From the NCBI GenBank assembly GCA_002254285.1, contig NIUZ01000039.1, positions 1 through 35,962 of the forward strand: a stretch of 35,962 bases of DNA, read 5' to 3'. The notes below the pieces were generated by a model. That model saw only the letters and a list, made by a program, of their open reading frames with translations, ran no database searches and had not been told where the DNA came from. The position numbers and the translations under genes are program-made. This DNA comes from Bacteroidetes bacterium 4572_112 (lineage in GTDB: Bacteria > Bacteroidota > Bacteroidia > Bacteroidales > UBA1556). Below, one piece after another: positions 14,884-22,881 of the stretch (position 1 is its first letter; every line of letters starts with the position of its first letter).

Positions 14884-16041
14884 CCTGCCACTTTGGTTAA
14901 ACCTTTTTATTATAGAATTGGTTTCGCTTTTGATATCGTGCATGAATTGTAATGCGCGTGTTTTTAGCTCTTCATTTCCGTTATGGTTTGCATAAACAAA
15001 CAGAAAAGGGATTATTGTGTTTATCATTATCAAATCAAAAGAGCTACTTCCGAATTTCTTTTTTACATTCTTGGTTTTCTTTCCAAAGACATAATGATCT
15101 TCCCAATATTCGGAGGTTTCTATTTCGAATAAAGCTTGTAATTCCTTAAGCTTATCAATGGCAATTATTTTCGAAAACAGATGTGATGATTTATGTATCA
15201 AAGAAGCAAACTGTGCTATGCGAATGCTGGGAAAATTTACAGGACGCATTCTCATAAATTTCCATTGATATGAGTATACTGATTGTAAATTATGCTTCTT
15301 TTTCAGAAATAAATACTCGTTTTGCAAAGCCGTGGAATATTCATCCTTTAGATTAGGATTTATAAGCGACGACTGACCAAAAAGTATTGCTTCAATCTGA
15401 AAGATATTGTCTTTATATTTTGCTAATGTGCTAAGGGGGGTACTGCTTGCCAACTGCTCAAAAGGGTCAGAGTTTATATTAAATCCAAAATTGCGAGCAA
15501 GTGCTATATAAAATGTTTCTTCCCAATTATTCTTGTTCTTTATAAGTGATGCTTCAATTTGCTCAGTCTTGAATTCGAGGCGTTCGATAAGTAGCCTTTC
15601 GAGCCAAGCGTCTTTTATAAAGCTGTCGACATTGCCTATTTGCTTTGCGCATGGTATCCAATCTCTGGAGCCTTGTAAGTCTTTATATTTGGCATACTGA
15701 CTAAGGTTGAATTTACCTTTTAGTTCCAACACTTCGAGCCTATTTCCTCCTTTGGTAGTAATCTCCTCATCGTGGTCGTATACCACATGCAGTATTACTG
15801 AGTCGTAAGCTGAATCCTTATTATGATTATGTCTATGCCAATCTGATGATTTTATGTGCATTTCCACACTGCCATTCCATTCGGTGCCATCAATAATAAG
15901 TTTTGCGCCTAAGAAATCGGGTCCCGAATTTGTGTTTAATATTCCTGTATTAATAACTTTAATACTCAAACCATCAGCAGTAAAAAGATCGCCTGTGTAA
16001 TTCTTATGTTTCCATATATAATAAAGGAAATCTTCGGTCAT
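14878..16041 (-). CDS. DUF2851-family protein, apparently truncated at the C-terminus
   Basis: 387 residues beginning MTEDFLYYIWKHKNY, with the DUF2851 landmarks NTGILNTNSGPDFLGAKL, WNGSVEMHIKSSDWH, HVVYDHDEE and the RLLIERLEFK helix. The family is widespread in Bacteroidota and of unknown function. Family members usually continue for some 30 residues beyond this end, with a Cys-rich tail (YC-x5-C-x2-C-x-IG type); here the protein stops at NQSGRW, and the last Trp and the stop codon come from a 10-bp repeat unit of element A. So the 3' end seems to have been replaced by the repeat. Third gene of the ECF sigma operon, 11 bases after its neighbour. Whether the shortened protein works is unknown. 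Confidence 0.82.
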   Translation of the reverse strand: MTEDFLYYIWKHKNYTGDLFTADGLSIKVINTGILNTNSGPDFLGAKLIIDGTEWNGSVEMHIKSSDWHRHNHNKDSAYDSVILHVVYDHDEEITTKGGNRLEVLELKGKFNLSQYAKYKDLQGSRDWIPCAKQIGNVDSFIKDAWLERLLIERLEFKTEQIEASLIKNKNNWEETFYIALARNFGFNINSDPFEQLASSTPLSTLAKYKDNIFQIEAILFGQSSLINPNLKDEYSTALQNEYLFLKKKHNLQSVYSYQWKFMRMRPVNFPSIRIAQFASLIHKSSHLFSKIIAIDKLKELQALFEIETSEYWEDHYVFGKKTKNVKKKFGSSSFDLIMINTIIPFLFVYANHNGNEELKTRALQFMHDIKSETNSIIKRFNQSGRW

Positions 16042-16052
16042 GGATTAGGGTA

Positions 16053-16448
16053 TTAAATATGGATTTGATTATTTCTATGGTCAATAATAATAAGTTGCAG
16101 AATGAATAATACTCCAACGGATATTATGCTATAATAAGTTATGCTGCTAATGCCTATTGATTTGAAACTTAGTGTATTGAAGTAGTCAAAACTAGGAATG
16201 TATTCAGAGAGTGAAATGCTACTACTTTGAGGCATCATTAGCATAGCATAAGAAATAAGTGAGATAATAATTAAAGAAATTATATACCAAGTATTTCTTG
16301 ATATTAATGGTGCTATTTCTGTGGAGGTTTGTTTTTCTACAGAAATTTTGACCATAATATTTGATGTAAAATCAAGGCTAGGGGTTTCAATATTATCATT
16401 ACTGAAAACCTTTTTTGCTATTTTATCTATTCTGCTATCTGTTTTCAT
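16053..16448 (-). CDS. Two-TM protein in the ECF sigma operon, candidate anti-sigma factor
   Basis: 131 residues from ATG 16446-16448. A soluble N-terminus (about 1-50, KTDSRIDKIAKKVFSND and LDFTSNIMVKI) precedes two hydrophobic segments (about 53-72 and 105-124). The start lies 14 bases inside the sigma gene, the typical coupled arrangement of a sigma factor and its membrane anti-sigma factor. The short N-terminal helix pattern, followed by 'DFT..VM..I'-like residues, resembles the region after a zinc-less anti-sigma domain in other Bacteroidota, but no HxxxCxxC motif is present. No homology is recognised with certainty; role inferred from position and topology only. Confidence 0.6.
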   Translation of the reverse strand: MKTDSRIDKIAKKVFSNDNIETPSLDFTSNIMVKISVEKQTSTEIAPLISRNTWYIISLIIISLISYAMLMMPQSSSISLSEYIPSFDYFNTLSFKSIGISSITYYSIISVGVLFILQLIIIDHRNNQIHI

Positions 16449-17019
16449 ATACGTCAATTATTTCTTTAGGAAGCTGCTTTCTTAATATAATCATAAGCTT
16501 TTGCCTGCTTCTATGAATTTTAACCTTTATGCTATTTGCTTTATGTCCAGTAATGTCAGCAATCTCTTGCATCGACATATCTTCATAATAGTACAAAGTT
16601 AATATAAAAGCTTCTTCCTTATCGAGTTTTTTTATACTTGATTTTATTTGAGAATTGAATTCATTATTTTCTAAAATATCCATAGTTGAATCCATATCAG
16701 CAAATTCGTACTCATCAATATTAATGCTGCTTAGTGAGTCGCTATGTCTCTTTATGCTTTTCAGTTTGTCGAGGCTTGTGTTATAAGCAATACGATATAT
16801 CCACGATGAGAATTTTGCCTCGCCTTTGAATTTTGCCAAGGATTTATAAATTTTCAGAAATGTATCCTGTGCAGCTTCCTCGGCATACTCTTTATCTTTT
16901 ATAATTCTATAGCATAAGGTAAAAACAAGATTCTTATACCTATCAATAAGTATAGAGAATGCGTTATCCTCACCTTTCAGCACCTTATCAATGTAGTATT
17001 GGTCGTTGTTATTGCTCAT
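16435..17019 (-). CDS. ECF-type RNA polymerase sigma factor
   Basis: 194 residues. Region 2 (about 25-92) with YKNLVFTLCYRIIKD, EEAAQDTFLKIYKSL and FSSWIYRIAYNTSLDKLK; region 4 (about 130-180) with LDKEEAFILTLYYYEDMSMQ and EIADITGHKANSIKVKIHR, the helix-turn-helix that reads the -35 element. No region 1.1 or 3, hence extracytoplasmic-function class. It heads an operon with a two-TM protein and a DUF2851 protein; its start overlaps nothing upstream. A composite repeat (17068-17220) lies within the 5' region, so transcription from farther up would pass through it; a TACATTTG octamer on the minus strand at 17276-17283 is a candidate promoter. The signal and regulon are unknown. Confidence 0.92.
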   Translation of the reverse strand: MSNNNDQYYIDKVLKGEDNAFSILIDRYKNLVFTLCYRIIKDKEYAEEAAQDTFLKIYKSLAKFKGEAKFSSWIYRIAYNTSLDKLKSIKRHSDSLSSINIDEYEFADMDSTMDILENNEFNSQIKSSIKKLDKEEAFILTLYYYEDMSMQEIADITGHKANSIKVKIHRSRQKLMIILRKQLPKEIIDVYENR

Positions 17020-17350
17020 CTATAGTATAGACTTTGGTTATCTATGTTTGGTTACAGTTTTTCTTAAGGCTAAAGTGGGAAAAGGCTAAAGGCTAAAGTA
17101 AAAAAGGCTAAAGGCTAAAGTAAAAAAGGCTAAAACTCAAAGTATAAAGTGAAAAGTATAGTCCTTACAAAGCTTTACCATTCCTTACAATTCTTTACTA
17201 TTTTTCACCAACCTTTACATTTCAAAGCAAAGGCTGAGGCTGAAGTCCTAATTAATAATTAAACATTAATAATTACAAATGTAACCGATTCAGAAAAAAC
17301 ATCGTCATAAGTCACGAGAGCAAAGTTATAAATTTAATAAACATAATATT
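17020..17350. other. 331-bp divergent spacer containing composite repeat B
   Basis: Between the ECF sigma gene (minus) and the 17351 gene (plus). Contains repeat B (17068-17220), further degenerate GGCTGA units (about 17232-17244), and TACATTTG on the minus strand at 17276-17283 that fits the -7 consensus. No coding frame is supported. Confidence 0.7.
17068..17220. repeat. Composite tandem repeat B
   Basis: Six GGCTAAA units in groups (17068-17074, 17084-17097, 17106-17119, 17128-17134) separated by GTGGGAAAA or GTAAAAAA, then a spacer containing the same 19-mer as repeat A, AAAGTATAGTCCTTACAAA (17153-17171), then six 10-bp units of the nnCTTTACnA type (17161-17220). Same order and orientation as repeat A, with fewer 7-bp units. 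The two elements bracket the ECF sigma operon. Confidence 0.88.
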
Positions 17351-17701
17351 ATGGGAGATTTTTTTATTGTATTAGTCATTTTCGGTTCAATATTCGGAGT
17401 TTTTTACCTTCATTATAATACCCGCAATAGAGAGCGAATGGCTTTAATAGAGAAAGGTGCTGATGCAGGTATATTTTTTAGTAAAAAAGAAAAGCGCATT
17501 ACTCCAGTATGGAAAGTACTGACATTAAACCTTGCATTATTGCTCATGGGAGTTGGAATAGGGATTGTTTTTGGTGCCACACTTGGTGAATATACTGCTA
17601 TGGGAAGTGAAATTACTATGCCGGGCTCAATATTCTTTTTTGCAGGCACGGGCTTATTAGTTGGTTATTTTATTTCTAGAGATTTTGATAAGGTAAAATA
17701 G
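17351..17701 (+). CDS. Small three-TM membrane protein, DUF6249-like
   Basis: 116 residues: TM1 about 4-22, a cytoplasmic stretch YNTRNRERMALIEKGADAGIF (counted as two parts, with the 'RN-RERMALIEKG' signature), TM2 about 53-76 and TM3 about 90-108, ending in a charged SRDFDKVK tail. The 'ERMALIEKG' segment after the first TM is typical of DUF6249-type proteins, which in Bacteroidota often sit beside ECF sigma genes. Here it is divergent from one, which suggests but does not prove a link. No catalytic residue is visible. A bidirectional terminator follows. Confidence 0.7.
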   Translation: MGDFFIVLVIFGSIFGVFYLHYNTRNRERMALIEKGADAGIFFSKKEKRITPVWKVLTLNLALLLMGVGIGIVFGATLGEYTAMGSEITMPGSIFFFAGTGLLVGYFISRDFDKVK

Positions 17702-17716
17702 AAATTTAGCTAAAAT

Positions 17717-17756
17717 AAAAAAGCATCTTCAATTTAATTATTGAAGATGCTTTTTT
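17717..17756. terminator. Bidirectional intrinsic terminator
   Basis: Stem AAAAGCATCTTCAAT / ATTGAAGATGCTTTT around TTAATT, with T-runs on both strands. It separates the convergent genes ending at 17701 (plus) and 17785 (minus). Confidence 0.85.
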
Positions 17757-17784
17757 ATTTTTTAATGAAAGATAATTGCAAATA

Positions 17785-19224
17785 TTACTTAGCCAATAGG
17801 TCCTTAATAATGTCACCAGCACCCATACTAGGACGAGTAGCATTAGCGTCATAGATGTTTCCTTGAGGGTCAAAAATCATAAAACGAGGTATTCCGTTTA
17901 CTTTATAAAAGTTTTGGATAGTTTCGTTCTGACCTGCCCATACTTGAACACCTTTTAGCTCTTCGTCTTTTACCATCTGCTGCCAAGGCTGCTGCTCTCT
18001 ATCAACAGATATTGACATAAATACAATATCTTGTCCTTTGAACTCTTCTTCTAAACCTTTTAGTACAGGAATCTCTGCTTTACAAGGGCTACACCAAGTT
18101 GCCCAAATATCGATATATATCCACTTGCCTTTAAATTGCTCAAAAGTAACAGCATTGCCATCCATATCAACTAACTGAATCTCTTTAGCAGGAGCTCCTT
18201 TGTCTAAATGCTTCCATTCAGCTAATTTGTCAGTTATGTTTTGTACTAAAATATCATTTGTACAAGTCTTTGTAAAAGCATCCCAATATAAATCCTTATC
18301 AGTGCTACCACGGTAGTCTACTTGATCGTATACGCTTTTGTAAGCAAGAATACTCTTAATTGTACTATTTTCTATTTTAGAATTAATAATACTCATTTGA
18401 TAGTTTGCGTATGAAACATATTCTTTCTGAATATTCTCATCTTCATAAAAAGCACCATTGTCTGTCCTTAAGTAACTTTGGAGAAATTCAAGGTAAATAG
18501 GAAGAATAACAAGCTCTTCATTATTTAAATCAACCTCAGCAAGGTAAGTGTCAAATTCTGGTGTTAAATTAACTTTATTATCACCTTCTAATTTATGAAT
18601 ATAGTTATAGTAATCAGGGTATATGCGGTGGAGAATAGCCCATTCGTATATAGCTCTAGAGTTCTCTATTTTTATAAAGTATGGGTCGATATTAGCATTG
18701 CCTTTTTGTAAGGCAGCAAGTTCGTCAGCATGCAAAGCACGAGCAGAGTCAAGCGAATTCATGGCAGCTTTTTCTTCTTGTCCCATAAGGCTCATCAATG
18801 ATTGATTAAGCTTGTCAGAAATGTTTTTAGAACGCAATAAGTAGTCATTATATATAGGTGCATTTCCACCAAACTTAATTGTTTGATAAAAACTACCAAC
18901 TCCCTTTGCATTAATTAATAATGAATCACCAGGGCGAGTATATAAAGTGATTTTTGGACGACCACCCACAAAATTTAATTCAAAATATTCAGGCTTATCT
19001 ATATTCGCTTCAAAAATAATATCTCCATTTTCGTTAACCTTAATAGTATCTCCGGCTATTTGAAAAGGGGAGGTGCTTTTAATAACAGCTTGTACTCCTT
19101 CGTATTCTTCAAAACTAATTTTTATAACAGTTTTATTCGACTTTTCGTTATCTGTATTACACGAAAAAAGAAATAATAACATTGCGAAAATGCTTAGCGA
19201 TAATACGCTTTTTGATGTGTTCAT
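17785..19224 (-). CDS. Thioredoxin-domain (TlpA-like) lipoprotein
   Basis: 479 residues. Lipoprotein signal peptide with lipobox LFSC, Cys22 the predicted lipidated residue. An N-terminal beta domain (about 30-110, DUF4369-like) and a helical middle (about 120-330) precede a C-terminal thioredoxin fold (about 335-479) with the redox motif W377-C-S-P-C381, KAEIPVL after it, and the cis-Pro loop NGIPRF (P446). Such proteins are anchored in the periplasm of Bacteroidota and reduce disulfides, often for cytochrome maturation or oxidative stress; the substrate is unknown. It reads in the same direction as eno upstream; the duplicated terminator lies between them, so it likely has its own promoter close to the start, though none with TAnnTTTG is seen. 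Confidence 0.9.
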   Translation of the reverse strand: MNTSKSVLSLSIFAMLLFLFSCNTDNEKSNKTVIKISFEEYEGVQAVIKSTSPFQIAGDTIKVNENGDIIFEANIDKPEYFELNFVGGRPKITLYTRPGDSLLINAKGVGSFYQTIKFGGNAPIYNDYLLRSKNISDKLNQSLMSLMGQEEKAAMNSLDSARALHADELAALQKGNANIDPYFIKIENSRAIYEWAILHRIYPDYYNYIHKLEGDNKVNLTPEFDTYLAEVDLNNEELVILPIYLEFLQSYLRTDNGAFYEDENIQKEYVSYANYQMSIINSKIENSTIKSILAYKSVYDQVDYRGSTDKDLYWDAFTKTCTNDILVQNITDKLAEWKHLDKGAPAKEIQLVDMDGNAVTFEQFKGKWIYIDIWATWCSPCKAEIPVLKGLEEEFKGQDIVFMSISVDREQQPWQQMVKDEELKGVQVWAGQNETIQNFYKVNGIPRFMIFDPQGNIYDANATRPSMGAGDIIKDLLAK

Positions 19225-19261
19225 ATTGCTAATAGTTTAGTGTGGGTTGGGTATTATAATA

Positions 19262-19295
19262 AAAAAGGCAATATTAACTAAAATATTGCCTTTTT
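19262..19295 (-). terminator. Enolase terminator, distal copy
   Basis: AAAAAGGCAATATT-AACTAA-AATATTGCCTTTTT, a 14-bp perfect stem with T-runs on both strands; copy in the first 73-bp unit. Confidence 0.85.
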
Positions 19296-19334
19296 CTTAT
19301 AAAATTATTGATTTGTGGGTTGGGTATTATAATA

Positions 19335-19368
19335 AAAAAGGCAATATTAACTAAAATATTGCCTTTTT
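19335..19368 (-). terminator. Enolase terminator, proximal copy
   Basis: Identical hairpin 73 bases nearer the gene, 19 bases after the eno stop. Likely the original and first functional one. Confidence 0.85.
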
Positions 19369-19386
19369 CTTATAAAATTATTGATT

Positions 19387-20694
<1,308 letters not shown>

Positions 20695-20723
20695 TTAATA
20701 AAACGTGTTTTATAATCGATATG

Positions 20724-20731
20724 CAAATATA
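20724..20731 (-). promoter_or_regulatory. -7 box of eno (TATATTTG)
   Basis: TATATTTG on the minus strand matches TAnnTTTG; about 38 nt leader. No TTTG at -33. Confidence 0.45.
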
Positions 20732-20871
20732 TAAAAAAAGAAGGCTGTTATTTGCGTAACAATACAGGCTCAATGTTACTTTAATGTTAAGCTTTCATAA
20801 ATATCAATTAATCGATTGATTTTTGTTCGCAATGAGTGATTTAATAATTTTCTGAAACTCAATAATTGTTT

Positions 20872-20879
20872 TATCTTTG
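20872..20879 (+). promoter_or_regulatory. -7 box of the PatB/MalY gene (TATCTTTG)
   Basis: TATCTTTG, 26 bases before the ATG, with TTTC instead of TTTG at 20849-20852, 19 bases upstream. Confidence 0.55.
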
Positions 20880-20905
20880 ATTTCTTAATTAAAATACTAA
20901 TAGAA

Positions 20906-22087
20906 ATGAGCAAATATAGTTTCGATAAAACCACCAACCGCAAAGGTACTAATAGCGTAAAATACGATTTACTGGAAAAGCTTTACGGCAAAGAGAACCT
21001 TATACCGATGTGGGTAGCGGATATGGATTTTGATACTCCTTCATTTATTTTTGAAGCTATCGCTAAGCGAGCACAGCATCCAATATTGGGTTATACATTC
21101 CGTGACGAAAGCTATAATTTGAATATTGTGGAATGGCTTCAGAAAAGACATCAATGGAAAATAGAGCCTACGCAAATATCGTTTACTCCTGGGGTAGTGC
21201 CAGGTTTGCTTATGGCCATGGAAGCGGTATCGAATATTGGTGACGAAATTATAGTTCAAACTCCTGTTTACTTTCCGTTTTTTACTACCATAAAGAAAAA
21301 TGGGCGTATTATGCTCAATAATGATTTGAAGAAAGTAAATGGTAACTATAGAATGGATTTCGATAATTTGAAATCAATAATTACTCCCAAGACAAAGGCT
21401 ATAATTATTAGCAATCCGCATAACCCTGTTGGCCGTGTGTGGACTTTACAAGAGCTAAACGAGCTTGTGGATATCTGCTATGATAATGATATTAAAATCA
21501 TTAGTGACGAAATTCACTCCGATATAGTTTTTGCTCCCAACAAACATATTCCCATAAGCTCTGTTTCGGATAAAGCTGCGGAAATATCAATGGTATTTAT
21601 GGCTCCAAGCAAAACTTTTAATATCGCTGGGCTTTCTACTTCTTTTGTTGTGATAGAGAATAAAGCATTATTTGTCAAATACGAACAGCGCCTCGATGCA
21701 CTTCATCTATGGCAAGGAAATATATTTGGAAATGTAGCAACTCAAGCAGCCTACTCTGCACAAGGAACAGAATGGCTAGGGGAGATGCTAACTTATTTGG
21801 AAGAAAATATTGATTATGCTATTGGTTATATTAACGATAGAATCCCCCAAATATCAGTTCATAAACCTGAGGCAACTTACCTGCTTTGGTTTGATATGAA
21901 AGAATATGGCATGTCGCATAAGGAACTTACAGATTTCTTTATTAATGATGTGGGAATCGCCATAAATCAAGGAAGGATATTTGGCAGTGGAGGTGATGGC
22001 TATGTTAGACTGAATGTTGCTACATCACGAGAGATAGTTATGCAGGCTCTGAATCAATTGGAAAAGGCAATTAAGTCACGTAAATAG
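20906..22087 (+). CDS. patB: PatB/MalY-type PLP-dependent C-S lyase (cystathionine beta-lyase)
   Basis: 393 residues, fold-type I aminotransferase superfamily. PatB/MalY hallmarks are at the N-terminus (IPMWVADMDFDTP, about 33-45; LGYTF 61-65; FTPGVVPGL 93-101). PLP residues: NPHNPVGRVW 170-179, SDEIHSD 200-206, and S235-K236 in APSKTFNIAG, where K236 forms the aldimine. C-terminal arginine in VRLNVATSR binds the carboxylate. The reaction is probably beta-elimination of cystathionine or cysteine conjugates to pyruvate, ammonia and a thiol; a transaminase role is less likely. The last codons form the left arm of a 20-bp palindrome with three 15-bp direct repeats (22073-22144), so the 3' end has been reshaped or the element inserted exactly at the gene end. 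Confidence 0.9.
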   Translation: MSKYSFDKTTNRKGTNSVKYDLLEKLYGKENLIPMWVADMDFDTPSFIFEAIAKRAQHPILGYTFRDESYNLNIVEWLQKRHQWKIEPTQISFTPGVVPGLLMAMEAVSNIGDEIIVQTPVYFPFFTTIKKNGRIMLNNDLKKVNGNYRMDFDNLKSIITPKTKAIIISNPHNPVGRVWTLQELNELVDICYDNDIKIISDEIHSDIVFAPNKHIPISSVSDKAAEISMVFMAPSKTFNIAGLSTSFVVIENKALFVKYEQRLDALHLWQGNIFGNVATQAAYSAQGTEWLGEMLTYLEENIDYAIGYINDRIPQISVHKPEATYLLWFDMKEYGMSHKELTDFFINDVGIAINQGRIFGSGGDGYVRLNVATSREIVMQALNQLEKAIKSRK

Positions 22088-22144
22088 AATTCATGTAAAT
22101 AGAATTCATGTAAATAGAATTCATGAATTCTATTTACGTGACTT
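22073..22144. repeat. Palindrome with embedded 15-bp direct repeats, element 1
   Basis: Outer arms AAGTCACGTAAATAGAATTC (22073-22092) and its exact reverse complement (22125-22144). Between and partly within the left arm, TAAATAGAATTCATG is repeated three times (22081-22095, 22096-22110, 22111-22125). It overlaps the PatB stop codon and lies 12 bases from the stop of the convergent flavodoxin-fold gene. No T-tract, so not a classical terminator. Confidence 0.9.
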
Positions 22145-22156
22145 CTATCAACATGA

Positions 22157-22714
22157 TCATATATACTTAATCGTATCTAATTGACTATTCATATCTGTTT
22201 TACTTTGATCCACACCACCAATAATTGTACATATTTTTAGTTTCATTCCACAGAATTCAATAATTTGTTTATTAAACATATTTTTAAGCCTTCTGTTTGC
22301 ACCAGTAATCTTATAGTAGAATGATGGAGCACCTGTGGAGGTGAAAATGCTAACTTTTTTGTTAGTAAGAAGACCTTTTGGACGAGAATTGACATAGGTA
22401 AAGGCGAAACCTTTTGATAAGTTCCAATCAATAAAATTCTTTAGTATAGCTGGCATACTTCCCCACCAATATGGAAATACAAAAACAATTTCGTCAGCAT
22501 TGCTAATCTTTGTTTGAAAGAACTCCATGGACTTAGTTGTAACTAAATCGTTTGCTCTTTCATAGGTGAAAAATGGCTGCTGATGTTCGCAGTTATACAA
22601 ATCTAGCACCTCAACTTTATGATTTTTAGATTCAGCCGATTCTTTATACTTATTTGTCATAGCAAAAGAGAAACTCTCCTTTATGGGATTTGCTACTATT
22701 ATTAATATATTCAT
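22157..22714 (-). CDS. NAD(P)H-dependent flavin oxidoreductase, flavodoxin-2 fold
   Basis: 185 residues. MNILIIVANPIKESFSFAM is the FMN-phosphate loop of the NAD(P)H:quinone oxidoreductase (MdaB/KefF/NQO) family; VFVFPYWWGSMPAILKNFID is the conserved quinone/flavin-contact segment, and STGAPSFYY resembles the GxP loop after strand 4. Family length is 175-210, so this is near complete. It reduces quinones or similar electron acceptors by two electrons; the substrate cannot be told. A -7 box (22748-22755) lies about 34 bases upstream. The gene sits between two related palindromes (22073-22144 and 22791-22826), which may mark a mobilised cassette (inference). Confidence 0.85.
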   Translation of the reverse strand: MNILIIVANPIKESFSFAMTNKYKESAESKNHKVEVLDLYNCEHQQPFFTYERANDLVTTKSMEFFQTKISNADEIVFVFPYWWGSMPAILKNFIDWNLSKGFAFTYVNSRPKGLLTNKKVSIFTSTGAPSFYYKITGANRRLKNMFNKQIIEFCGMKLKICTIIGGVDQSKTDMNSQLDTIKYI

Positions 22715-22747
22715 AGTAATATTGATTGTTTGAATTTATTATTAGCA

Positions 22748-22755
22748 CAAAGATA
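22748..22755 (-). promoter_or_regulatory. -7 box of the flavodoxin-fold gene (TATCTTTG)
   Basis: TATCTTTG on the minus strand, matching TAnnTTTG, 34 bases before the ATG. Confidence 0.5.
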
Positions 22756-22778
22756 GCTAAAGTGAGAGCAGGAGGATG

Positions 22779-22826
22779 TAATAGAAATCATGTAGTAGAT
22801 AGAATTCTTGAATTCTATCTACTACA
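22779..22826. repeat. Palindrome related to element 1, element 2
   Basis: TGTAGTAGATAGAATTC (22791-22807), TT, then its exact reverse complement (22810-22826). The core TAGAATTC-n-TGAATTCTA is shared with element 1, and TAATAGAAATCATG (22779-22792) resembles its 15-bp direct-repeat unit. Same design, different outer arms. Confidence 0.8.
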
Positions 22827-22827
22827 T

Positions 22828-22859
22828 AAAAAAAACGACCACCAAAGGGCAGTCGTTTT
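22828..22859 (-). terminator. Intrinsic terminator of the nqr operon
   Basis: Minus strand: AAAACGAC-T-GCC-CTTT-GGT-G-GTCGTTTT plus further T. 22 bases after the nqrF stop. Confidence 0.8.
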
Positions 22860-22881
22860 CATATATATTATAATTCGATTA

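Noticed and set aside
22073-22144. Ordinary intrinsic terminator between the convergent genes
   Set aside because: The stem is long but neither side has a T-tract, and it holds internal direct repeats; reported as a repeat element instead.
22243-22431. Second minus-strand ORF inside the flavodoxin-fold gene
   Set aside because: Alternative frame of a well-supported gene; no motif.
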